Shown here: piece after piece, positions 1-8,924 of the stretch | Numbering within the stretch: the first letter of the stretch is position 1 | How the letters are laid out: the number at the start of each line of letters is the position of its first letter | Source of the DNA: Protostelium mycophagum | Taxonomy: Eukaryota > Evosea > Variosea > Protosteliida > Protosteliaceae | Length of the DNA: 35,132 nucleotides | Assembly (NCBI GenBank): GCA_002081555.1 | Contig: MZNV01001046.1 | Location: forward strand, 1-35,132 | Direction of reading: 5' to 3' | Notes under the pieces: generated by a model | Database searches by the model: none | The model's input: the letters and a program-made list of their open reading frames with translations, nothing else | What the model was told of the DNA's origin: nothing | Program-made: the position numbers and the translations under genes

Positions 1-820
1 CATATTAGAATCATTGACAAGATTGATGCATCATTCAGAATAGATTTACAAAGGCTAATAAACAAAGATCAAAAATAGATGGAATTTAATAAAGATTTGT
101 TATTCAGCAATTTATTCCTTTATATTTATATTATTCCATCAAAATTCACATTTTTCCTTCAAAATTCAAAAAACGTGTTCTGGAGTAAAATTCTAAGATG
201 AATTTGTTCCAGAATACTAAGGGTTGCAAAAGGTAAGCAGTTACCATTGGGTAGTAAAACTTATCCAAATCTGTTGTGAATGTTTAAATTGCAATTCTTA
301 CATTGGTGTATAACATTTTCTTATACAAATCAATGTTTGTGAGACATTCCTGAAACAAGTTAAAATCTTTGAGTAGTTGAGGCTGAGCTTCTTTCCAATT
401 ATTGGTGATTGATCTGGAACAATTGATCAATTAAGAAATACTGATTGATCTAGGCAAGATACTGTAGATGATACCACTGGTGAAGGCCGTTGTACAGTTT
501 TTGCCTTCATCGATTCTGTAATTTGCATTGAAAGTTGCAGAATTGCACTTTGAATGAATGTGTGTTGACTGATGATCTGTTGCCGCTGTCAATTTGATCC
601 AATAAGGGCATCTTATTGCTATTTTTAATTATACAAGATAACACTAAAGTAGTCTTATATGGATATTATAATTATCATTAAAATTCTTGTAAATTATAAT
701 TATGATCAATTATACATTAACAAGTACAAAGTAAACTTTGATTTCTAGCCTTCTTTGAACAGCAAATTGAAAGCAACTGTGAAGACATAGAATTCATAGA
801 AAACCATCTCAAAAATATTA
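1..820. other. AT-rich stretch, no gene recognised
   Basis: No reading frame of useful length or family resemblance is visible on either strand. The sequence is strongly AT-rich with many short A and T runs, unlike the coding region to the right. I see no terminal repeats or RNA gene. Confidence 0.5.
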
Positions 821-859
821 TTACAATAGAAGAGAATATCAGTGCAGACCCTATTGTAG

Positions 860-1270
860 ATCAAAAATAGAACAAAGAAGATCATCTCTCAAAGAAATAA
901 AACTAAAAAAAGACAAACAAGCCCTTGATAAAATTTACCAAAAAATAAAAAATCAAATGCAAGAAATAAACACACATGATGCCCTTACAACAAGTGAAGA
1001 GCAGCTTATGGAGGGATTGAGAATCAAATATGACTGAGGTGACAGATAGAAGGATGCTATCTAAAGGAAACATTGGCTTGCAAAAGGAAAATGACATTCA
1101 ACTTTGACAGATGATTCAGTACACAAATCAACATGGGAGCTGATGAATCAACCCCTTGTGCACAATAACACAGCTGCCAACTTACGTACAAAAATAATAA
1201 CAGAGAAATTATACACAAACCAAATAGCGGCTATGTACCATTGGGATAAAAGACTTGAGGGCAACAAAGA
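860..1270 (+). pseudogene. Decayed protein-like stretch, possibly from a mobile element
   Basis: The plus strand carries protein-like amino-acid composition (many Lys, Gln, Ile and Asn and a Trp-containing helical segment near 1130-1260) that is interrupted several times and has no splice pattern like the neighbouring genes. The AT-rich setting next to a minisatellite suggests a fossil of a mobile element. The family is not identifiable by eye; a retroelement is only a guess. Confidence 0.22.
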
Positions 1271-1520
1271 TTAGCATAGTTTGCAGAAAAACCTAAAATT
1301 TTCCACTTGCAAAAAAATCCTCCATTCCCTTTTGATATCACAAAAATTACCAATGTAACAAAAGTTATCAAATTACATATGTAAATTCGAGAAAAGTGGA
1401 TTTAATCTAGCATCTCAGATTGGGACTGCGGTGTGAAACTCATTTTTGCACAGGAAACTAGTGTGTTTCATGCATGGAACAAAAGTGAAGATCTGCTCAA
1501 AACTTGTGTGTAACACAGTA

Positions 1521-1992
1521 GATTTTGTTTTATCACTTACGTTTGTTATCAATGATTCACAAATTCGAACGTAGTGGAGGACTTTTTTGGACTCTGTTTT
1601 TTTTGTTATTTTCTTGTTTTCTGTAGATTTTGTTTTATCACTTATGTTTGTTATTAATAATTCACAAATTTAAATGTAAGTGGAGGACTTTTTCAGACTC
1701 TGTTTTTTTTTTGTTTTCTTGTTTTCTGCAAAACTAGCCAAAAATGCGGATTCTCTCACTTACATTCGTTAGTGGTGACTCACAAATTTGAACATAAGTG
1801 GAGGACTTTTTTGGAATCTATTTTTTTTGTTATTTTCTTGTTTTCTGCAAAACAAGCCAAAAATGCGGATATTTTGTTTTATCACTTACATTCATTATTG
1901 ATGATTCACAAATTCAAATGTAAGTGGAGGACTTTTTTGGACTCTGTTTTTTTGTTATTTTCTTGTTTTCTGCAAAACTAGCCAAAAATGCG
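1521..1992. repeat. Four-unit minisatellite with a hairpin in each unit
   Basis: Four diverged tandem units of about 105-125 bp begin near 1521, 1625, 1749 and 1868. Each has the order: inverted-repeat arm starting CACTTA, a spacer with TTCACAAATT or a close variant, the second arm ending AAGTG, then GGAGGACTTTTT and a T-rich run ending CTTGTTTTCTG. The last three units add AAAACTAGCCAAAAATGCGG or a close variant. In unit 4 the arms CACTTACATT (1883-1892) and AATGTAAGTG (1917-1926) are perfect reverse complements. Short open frames here are a by-product of the repeat. Confidence 0.9.
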
Positions 1993-2039
1993 GATTCCCT
2001 CCCTCAAGTCTACTCATGCCTCATAAAATTACTTTGCGT

Positions 2040-2725
2040 TTTGCTCAATTTAGAGGGACATGGGACAACATCAATTTTTGAATTGGAACATCAACCTGGA
2101 CAATTCAGACTTCCGTTTGCATTCCCAGAACCTGGCCATCTTCAGAATTCTCAGAAGACTTAGGATTCACCCCGCTGGCAAGAAGATCTTCTTCTGTCCG
2201 GCAATCATTTGAAAAAAGAGAACTGCATTTTCTCTTTGAACCACCTCTTTAGGACATTGAGTCAGACCTTGTGATAATAATAGGCTCAACTCTCAATTAT
2301 CTATTTTGAAGTTCATCGATGTGTCTCTTGATTGGATCGCAAAAATCGTGTCAATTTTTACTGCATCAAGGCACCTTTAGAGGACGACTTCAGATTGTAT
2401 TATGGTTATTTATACATCCCAATAAAAGTCGACGCAACCAAGACAAAGAATCATTCCTCATCGTGAGATCTGCGAAAGACGTATTAATATCACCAGCTCG
2501 AAGCTCGAAGCAACACAAGACTTTCTACGGTCATTATCTTTTGCAACCTTACGAAAACGGTTGTGCAAGTACCAGATCTCCCGCCCGATACCTTACCTGC
2601 TTCCAGAGAATTGTATTACTCTTTCGGCGGAACCCGAATTATTTTGAGCGTGACACCATGGTGTCAAGTTGACGTTTCTGAGAGGTGCCCGAAGAAAAGA
2701 ATCCTCTCAATATGAGCTGCTACCG
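2040..2725 (+). pseudogene. Decayed or unrecognised coding-like region
   Basis: Several plus-strand stretches have a protein-like composition, the best being about 2390-2440 (reading LYYGYLYIPIKVD) and about 2510-2720 (including PDLPPDTLPASRELYYSFGG). They do not make a convincing single gene with this genome's usual splice sites. It may be a broken gene or a fossil of a mobile element of unknown family. A real gene with an unusual structure cannot be excluded. I recognise no domain. Confidence 0.25.
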
Positions 2726-2921
2726 TAGATTATCGATAAGATAAGAGCGCTTACCGTCGTGTAAAAACTTGCCATTCGGATTTTGGAACCTTTTCAGGTG
2801 CCTTACCAGCCAAACCGATGGATACAAACATCTTACTACGAAAAAACTTAGATTTAGGCCTCACTTTTGTGTTTCTAACTGAGACTGGACTCTCATTCAT
2901 TCTCTTGTGCAACTCACAGCA

Positions 2922-3873
2922 ATGATCCGCACCTCCTTCTCTCTTCTCTTCCTTGTCTTAGCGGTCTCTGGGCAGATCTACTCTAATACAATCATCCCAA
3001 CTACAGGCCTTCACGTAGGTTCTATCTGTACAACGTGAATTGACAGAAGACAGACAACTCTAGCGATGGGCGGTGTACCAGTAAGACTGTTGCCCAATTT
3101 CAAGCTGTCAGCCACTCCCCTTACTGGAAGCAAGCCAGCAGAGTTCCTCTTAACAACTTCTGCCGACAAGTCCTCCTGGTATATCAAGGATACTTTAAGT
3201 GGAATGTTCGTCTCTGCAGAGGAAGATGGAAAGAAATCGCTCAGAGCAGTTAGAGCGTAAGCATGACATCAATCTGTGTCGCCTGACCTGTTGTAGTCTC
3301 GCGAGTACTTGGGAGACTTTTGCACCCATCTGGAACGCAGATAATACTCTTCAAGGTCTCAAATTCAAGCACAACGGGGCCGTAGTCAAAGTCCAGCCGC
3401 AGGGAACACTCATAGCCAACGGAGCCGCAGGCGACGCAGGAACTACCCCAATCTTCACCATCACCAGCAACTTCACATTATCCACCCAAGCCCCTAGCGA
3501 TGCCGGATGTACTGTTCCCGCGGACGGAAATGCCAGAGTCTTAACATCATCCAAGACGGGAATCTCCCAAATCGGTTATAATCCCCTCCAAAGCACTGCC
3601 ATACTCTCCCTCGACTCGAGCTCAAATCTGTTTCTTTTTTTCAACAATACAAAGCTTCAAGCTTACGAGAACTCCCTGAGTGCTGTTCTATTTCCGAGAT
3701 CACCCAGCACGAATGGAGCCGCAGGACCTGCCGTCAACTGCCAGATCGGACAGAATAACGTATTCACTTGTGGCGGCAATACAGGCTGGGCCTGTTGCGG
3801 TCTCCAGTTCACCACCGATGCTCCATCCTGCTTTGGTACCCCCCTCTCCTCCTTCACTGCAGTGTACATCTAG
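2922..3873 (+). CDS. Secreted fascin-like beta-trefoil protein
   Basis: Three exons, 2922-3018, 3064-3256 and 3297-3873, give 288 residues; both introns (45 and 40 bp) are GT-AG and keep frame. The first ~17 residues are a clear signal peptide (Arg near the start, Leu/Val-rich core, ending VSGQ). Residues about 50-130 contain SGMFVSAEEDGKK followed by ALASTWETFAPI, the pattern of a fascin/FRG1-like beta-trefoil repeat (surface Gly-x-(F/Y)-V-x-A, then W-E-x-F). The C-terminal third is rich in Cys, Thr and Asn (for example CGGNTGWACCG), suggesting disulfides outside the cell. The role is unknown; carbohydrate or surface binding is a guess from the fold. The second intron ends in TGTTGTAG, the recurring acceptor of this window. 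Confidence 0.7.
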
Positions 3874-4094
3874 AGGATATGAATAGAAAAGCACAACAAA
3901 TATCACTTCTTTTCATTCGTCTGTGTGATCATGTCGCAAGTCGGTTTATTGCTCCAAATCGATTGTACTCGAAAGTTGATGGGAATCGCCGAGAAGGTCA
4001 AACCGGAGTTTGTGCCTAGCAACACGTTAAGGTCCATAGCGACAGCTTAACTTTCCGTTGACTAACGTCTGTATTTACCGCACTTCACGTCGTT

Positions 4095-4100
4095 TTTATT
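4095..4100 (-). terminator. Poly(A) signal overlapping the Rab stop codon
   Basis: The minus strand reads TGC TAA TAAAAA, so AATAAA begins inside the TAA stop (4099-4101). Confidence 0.6.
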
Positions 4101-5300
4101 AGCAACAGCCCTGCTCGTAATTCTTCTGTGTCTTTCTCAAGTCCACATCCCTTCCTCCTATCCCGCTATCGTCCTCTTCTTTTCGAAATGTTGAGATCAT
4201 CTCTGCTGCCATCGCAAATGCCTGTAAAACATGAGTAAATCCATTGTGATTTTCTAAAGATAGATCTATTTTTAAAAATCACAAAAAATAACAGTACTCA
4301 TTTCTTTTCAAAAACAAGTGTTACCTGCTTGACGTTCTTGTCGTCTTTTGCTGAAACCTCTAGATATGGCAAATCTCCGTGTTGTTTACACCATAATTCC
4401 GCCATCTTTTTGGTAATCTACAACGTTTCAATAAAATGAAACATTCTCATTCCATGAAACTGCACGATGAATGTCGACTGAACTCACGGCTCGTTCTTCT
4501 TTGTCGACTTTGTTTCCGAGCACGATAAAGGGGAAATGCTCAATCTGTGTGGGCTCGATTCCCGCTTGAATTAGAAATTCTTTTCTCCAAATATCTAAAT
4601 TCTCGAATGTTTGAGGAATTCCAACTGAAAACTTCAGAGAAATTTGGTGATTTAATTTGATTTGAAGATTGTATGAGAGAAAAGAGTTGTACATCTCTCC
4701 TTCAAGATCTCGTTAAAGTGTTGCATCTAAGAAAATCCATCTTGAATTTCTGTGTAACATTTGTGGGTTGAAACGTAAAACAACATATCTCAAAAAGTGA
4801 AGATTTTTTCGAATGGACAATGGACATGTGACGTGATAGTTCTCACCGTCATACACTAGTATGCAGCAATCTGCACCTCTATAAAAACAGGTACCAAGTG
4901 ACTGAAATCTCTCTTGACCTGCTGTGTCCCAGAGCTGAATCAATTAACATGATCTCCTTAAAGAACATCGTCTAAAAAATGTGTTTCCCAGGTAAATTTA
5001 TGAGTTGGACATACCTGCAGTGTGACTAATCTGTGACTCTCTAATTCTATGTTCTTTGTCATTACATCCGCTCCTGCTCCGGTAAACAAAACATTTTGAA
5101 CAACAAACTGACCGATGGTAGCTTTATATAACATTGAAAATCTATCTGACACATATCTCTCCAGTAATGATGTCTTGCCAACCCTTCTCTGCTTCAGAAA
5201 TCGTTTGATCAGCGGTAAACAAATCGAATTACCCTGATTCACCAAGAACAACGATTTTGAAGATTGTTTTTCGTGACAGAACAGAGCTCTGTCGTTCCAT
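4099..5300 (-). CDS. Rab7-type small GTPase
   Basis: Seven exons on the minus strand (5233-5300, 5113-5183, 5015-5073, 4847-4934, 4488-4624, 4325-4417, 4099-4221) give 212 residues, the normal Rab size. All G motifs are present: G1 GESGVGKTS, G2 region YKATIGADVMTK, G3 [10 protein letters not shown]4 GNKVD and G5 EVSAKD. The YRGADCC and [14 protein letters not shown] blocks are typical of Rab7, which drives late endosome and lysosome or phagosome fusion. The protein ends GCC, a double-cysteine geranylgeranylation signal, so it should be membrane-anchored. The start ATG (5298-5300) precedes a short N-terminus as in other Rabs. The intron between exons 5 and 6 ends AACGTTGTAG. The TAA stop overlaps an AATAAA box. 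A specialised Rab7 paralogue rather than the housekeeping copy is possible. Confidence 0.93.
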
Positions 5301-5476
5301 CTTCTTGATGTGGAATGGGTGCCGAGAAAGTGGAAACCAATTTTCTGGCTCGGCCTCTACAACGCGTCATTTTTATTTGTTATTCTTTTTCGCTGGCCCC
5401 ATGGATCAGACCAAAAAGATGCATAGGCTCTGTGCCAGCAACAACTGTACATAAACGACTCAACAATTCTGAGGCT

Positions 5477-6933
5477 TCATTTGACTGCTTTATGTATAAG
5501 ATCTTGCATCACGCTTGATTTGTAATACAAGGAGGAAACTCTCTGAAAATGTGCCCCGATGCTCTCTGCAAATTCCCTCGCTTCTTCGTCCATCACCACA
5601 CTGGCCTTCTTATGGTGCGGCATGAAAAGACTGGCGAGTCCTCTCTTCTTTCTGGAAGCTGACGGGCTTACTGGACTAGTGCCGTTCAGTCCCACCACGA
5701 CTACTTGCAACTCTTCTCTTGGTTTTTGTGACGATGTGATCGCCTTATTGTACATGTCTTTCAAGCATTCATAGCTGCTGCTGTCCTCTGAATAGTAGAC
5801 GAGAAGCACAATGTGGGCGAGATCATGATGTGATTCCCATTCTGATGGGCCGACCGGTAGGAGGCTCAGCATGTGATCCTTCTGTTCGTGTCCTGGTCTC
5901 ATGTCTTCAATGAGGAGGGAAGGATCTGTCTTCGGTGTGTGGCCAATGTGCGGCAGCTTGGGGTTTAGTTGTGAAGGCTGAGCACCGGCGACGAACATGA
6001 CCATCTGTTCTTTGGAAGATGAGTCGATGCGAGCCCTCGATCTCTCGATCTTGAGCGTGTTTCTGGGCAAATTGTCTTCCCATTGTGCCGATAGAGGGTG
6101 CGGTAGGAGTAGCGACGAGACATAACAAGATAGATGATGACGGTTAAAGAGGATGGCCGATTTGTGCTCGTTGATGATGGGGAAACCGTTTGTGTGGTGT
6201 CTATATTCTTCAAGTGCAGTCTCTAGTGTCTCATCAAAGTGTGCTGGATCTTCATGATGAAATATCTGGATCACAATCAGACACCACCAAATCGAAGGAT
6301 GAACATCACCTCCATTCCTCCAGCTGAGACGATGAGTTGGCAGGTTAGTGGGGTTAAGAGGAGAGAAACCTCGTAGTTGTATCTCTTCACGATGAACAAA
6401 GGCTGAAGGGATCGTACCAAGAAGGTATAATTACTGATGATTCCCTCCTTCTTTGTGTAGATCACCGAGTAGCTCTTCCTGGCGTCCCTCCATTCCTCGT
6501 GAAGGAAGCTATTGACAGCTCCAGCATGCGTCGTCCGTCTTTTGTGATGCTTGAGACCAGGTTTACTCTGCATGAGCTGGTGAATACCGTATGCCATCCA
6601 GTGATTGGCGAACTTCACTTGAAGTAATTCTGTATGATGTCAGACAATGTCTGACTATTTATGTCCTTGTCACTCACTGAAGTGGCTAGCGGGATCCAAA
6701 ACGATCCTCCTCCATTGTTGACACACTTGTGTTGCAACTACCAGGCCACTGGAGGGTAACATGGATAGAATGGTGAAGGTGATCTCCTCTGGTAAAGTCG
6801 AGAAAGGTGTCGGTGAGGTCATGTCTATGTCTATATCTGTATGGACTTCTGTGCTCTGTTGTTGAGATAATGAGCGTGTGATCGTTGGAAAGAAGAGATC
6901 CGCACGCTCATGTTTCCGGAATCGCAATACCAT
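5477..6933 (-). CDS. F-box protein with degenerate Ras-like C-terminal domain
   Basis: Three exons, 6678-6933, 6310-6617 and 5477-6265, encode 450 residues. An F-box lies at about residues 40-85 (STLPEEITFTILSMLP, then VCQQWRRIV), so the protein probably recruits a substrate to a Skp1-Cullin1 ubiquitin ligase. The last ~115 residues resemble the second half of a Ras-superfamily fold: HIVLLVYYSEDSSSYECL, a beta strand LQVVVVGLNGTS where the NKxD motif should be, then DEEAREFAESIGAHFQRVS, the usual G5 helix-strand. The P-loop and NKxD are absent, so nucleotide binding is unlikely. The middle (about 190-330) is unassigned. The start at 6933 is the first ATG; one at codon 37, just before the F-box, is an alternative. 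The gene lies 176 bp behind the Rab gene on the same strand. Confidence 0.75.
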
Positions 6934-7457
6934 TTTTCCGTAAAGAGGTCCGGAGGTCTTTGCTCTGTTGTTGTTGTGAAATTAATGGTGACCTCTTTGG
7001 CCATGCCTTATTTCCAGAGACCCCATGGGTTTCGACCGAAACGAGGGCGTTCTGAGCGGTCCGAAGAGAGAGTCCGTGGAATCAGAGTTCGGACCAGGAA
7101 TTTTATCTCTCGGAATGTCACCCGGAAAAATCAAACCCGCAATTTTCCCAGTTTTGTGACGAAATTCTGGTTTTTCACTTTCCGTTTTTACACGGTTATT
7201 ACCATATGTACATACGGTAATGACTCTTTGCCACTGTTCTTCGGTTGATTTAATTAAAAATAGCATGAAACTGTCCCTTTTAAAGAAGAGAATTGCTGAC
7301 CTTGGCTGCACGGTAATCTTCACGGTAACAACAGTAGATAGAAAAAAGTCGTTGTTCCTCGGATCTGCTTCGTATTAGACTTTTAGGCTTGAATAAGCGC
7401 AGATCCTGCGACTGCGAGTCTTCTTGGAAAAGATCTTGTTCCTCGTTACGAACTTTA
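6934..7457. other. Intergenic region with inverted repeats
   Basis: This gap lies between the 5' end of the F-box gene and the 3' end of the enoyl-CoA hydratase gene. No gene is convincing, although open frames exist on both strands. It holds a near-perfect 24 bp palindrome at 7198-7221 (one mismatched pair, core TATGTACATA) and an 8 bp inverted repeat GGTCCGAA (7058-7065) / TTCGGACC (7088-7095). These may be regulatory sites of the F-box gene. Confidence 0.5.
7198..7221. repeat. 24 bp near-perfect palindrome
   Basis: ATTACC..TATGTACATA..GGTAAT reads the same on both strands except for one mismatched pair. It lies about 265 bp upstream of the F-box gene start, so it could be a dimeric regulator site. 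No function is shown. Confidence 0.6.
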
Positions 7458-7459
7458 TT
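7454..7459 (-). terminator. Poly(A) signal overlapping the enoyl-CoA hydratase stop codon
   Basis: The minus strand reads TCA TAA TAAAG, placing AATAAA across the stop (7458-7460). Confidence 0.6.
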
Positions 7460-8823
7460 ATGAGTGTGTCCAGGCAGGCTTGCTCTTCTCTACAAACGCC
7501 TTCATGCCGATCTTCTGATCGTTCTACATCATGTCAGAACCCATCTCTTCACGAAGTACAATGATGAAAATGTACCGTGGCAAAAGTGGCATAGAAGAGG
7601 CTCCTCTCGAATAAAACTCCTTCTTTAAGAGGGAGCTCGAAGGCTTGGTTTACGGCTTGTTTGGCCATGGCCACGGTGAGTCTGGAGTGTGCGGCGATCT
7701 TCTTTCCGGTCTCGATGGCTGCATTTACAAGCTCTGCCTCTGGCACCACCTTTGTGACGAGACCTGATTTGTTTAGTTTATGTACTATTCTTGTATCCTC
7801 TCGTGCTATTTGGGCTTGTGGCAAAGACAAAGTTCCAACATTGACTTCAAAATCGTAAAACAGAAGTAGAATAGATGCATTTTTCTGGTTTTTTTGCTGG
7901 CTCTCTTACTGATAAAATCTCATGAGCACATGGTGTCAAATATAATTGAAAAGTGATGACAAAAATTGATATTTTCTGCTGAGTGTGTCCAAAACATCAA
8001 TCATGGCCTTCATGAGTCTTCAATCTACATAGTTGTAGCAACTAAAGTGAGGTCGTGACGTCACCAAAAAAGAACGACAAGCTCAAAAAGAGGATTCAAT
8101 CGTTTATAAAAGGACTCACCATAACCCTCGGCTGATTTGGCGTCTAATTGATCACCGGTGAGGATCATCTCCATAGCCTTACTCTTGCCCAGAGCCTTGG
8201 TCAACCTCTGTGTACCTCCGATTCCTGGTATTGTTCCAAGTCTGATCTCTGGCTGTCCAAATTTTGCATTTTCACCAGCAATGATCATATCACACATCAG
8301 TGCGAGCTCAAAACCACCACCCAGGGCGTATCCATTTACAGCTGCAATGATTGGCTTCTGAATTTTCAAAATACGGTCAGTGCTGGCGAATAATTGTGTG
8401 GTATAAGTATCTTTGAAGGTCATCTCGGCCATCTCCTTGATATCAGCGCCAGCTATCACACATTAAATGGTACAATGAATGAAAATCAATATACCGGCAA
8501 AGGCCTTGTTGCTGCCTGTGATGACAACACTGGCGACTTCATCGTCCTTTTGGAATGTTTCGAGAGCGTCGGCCAACTCGTTCAACAGTTGATTACAGAG
8601 AGCATTAAGAGCTTTAGGGCGATTCAAAGTGATGAGTGCAACTCCTCCCTCTCGCTTCTCAGTGAGAATCGTCTCGAATTCTTAAGACATTCAGTTTGTA
8701 TGTTCGTTCAGAATACTGCTTACTGGCAGGTGTTGAAAATGTTCTCACAAGAGGAGTGATGCGTTGAACTGATCTGATGTTCAGAGGACGTCTAGCACGA
8801 AGAAGAGATTTTCCGGCAATCAT
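7458..8823 (-). CDS. ECHS1: Mitochondrial enoyl-CoA hydratase (crotonase)
   Basis: Five exons (8724-8823, 8495-8680, 8120-8452, 7576-7763, 7458-7523) encode 290 residues, the standard size. It hydrates trans-2-enoyl-CoA in mitochondrial beta-oxidation and valine breakdown. The first ~30 residues are rich in Arg, Ser and Leu without acidic residues, a matrix-targeting peptide. The crotonase core is complete: [19 protein letters not shown] (CoA and oxyanion region), [11 protein letters not shown] and [15 protein letters not shown] with the two catalytic glutamates, then [12 protein letters not shown] and a C-terminal [10 protein letters not shown]. Intron 3 (7764-8119, 356 bp) is unusually long and appears to hold a decayed copy of the last exon. 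The TAA stop overlaps AATAAA. It shares a 101 bp promoter gap with the next gene. Confidence 0.95.
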
Positions 8824-8924
8824 GATGGCTTCTTGTTGTTGTTTGCAGAAGTTGGAGATGACGTCACATTGAAATGTAAGACGTCTTTTTTTTCGGATCG
8901 GCAGGACCCAGATCATACACAAAC
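8824..8924. promoter_or_regulatory. 101 bp bidirectional promoter gap
   Basis: The start codons of enoyl-CoA hydratase (-) and the Abp1-like gene (+) lie only 101 bp apart, so both 5' UTRs and core promoters must fit or overlap here. A TGACGTCA palindrome (CRE-like) sits near 8857. No TATA box is obvious. Confidence 0.5.
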
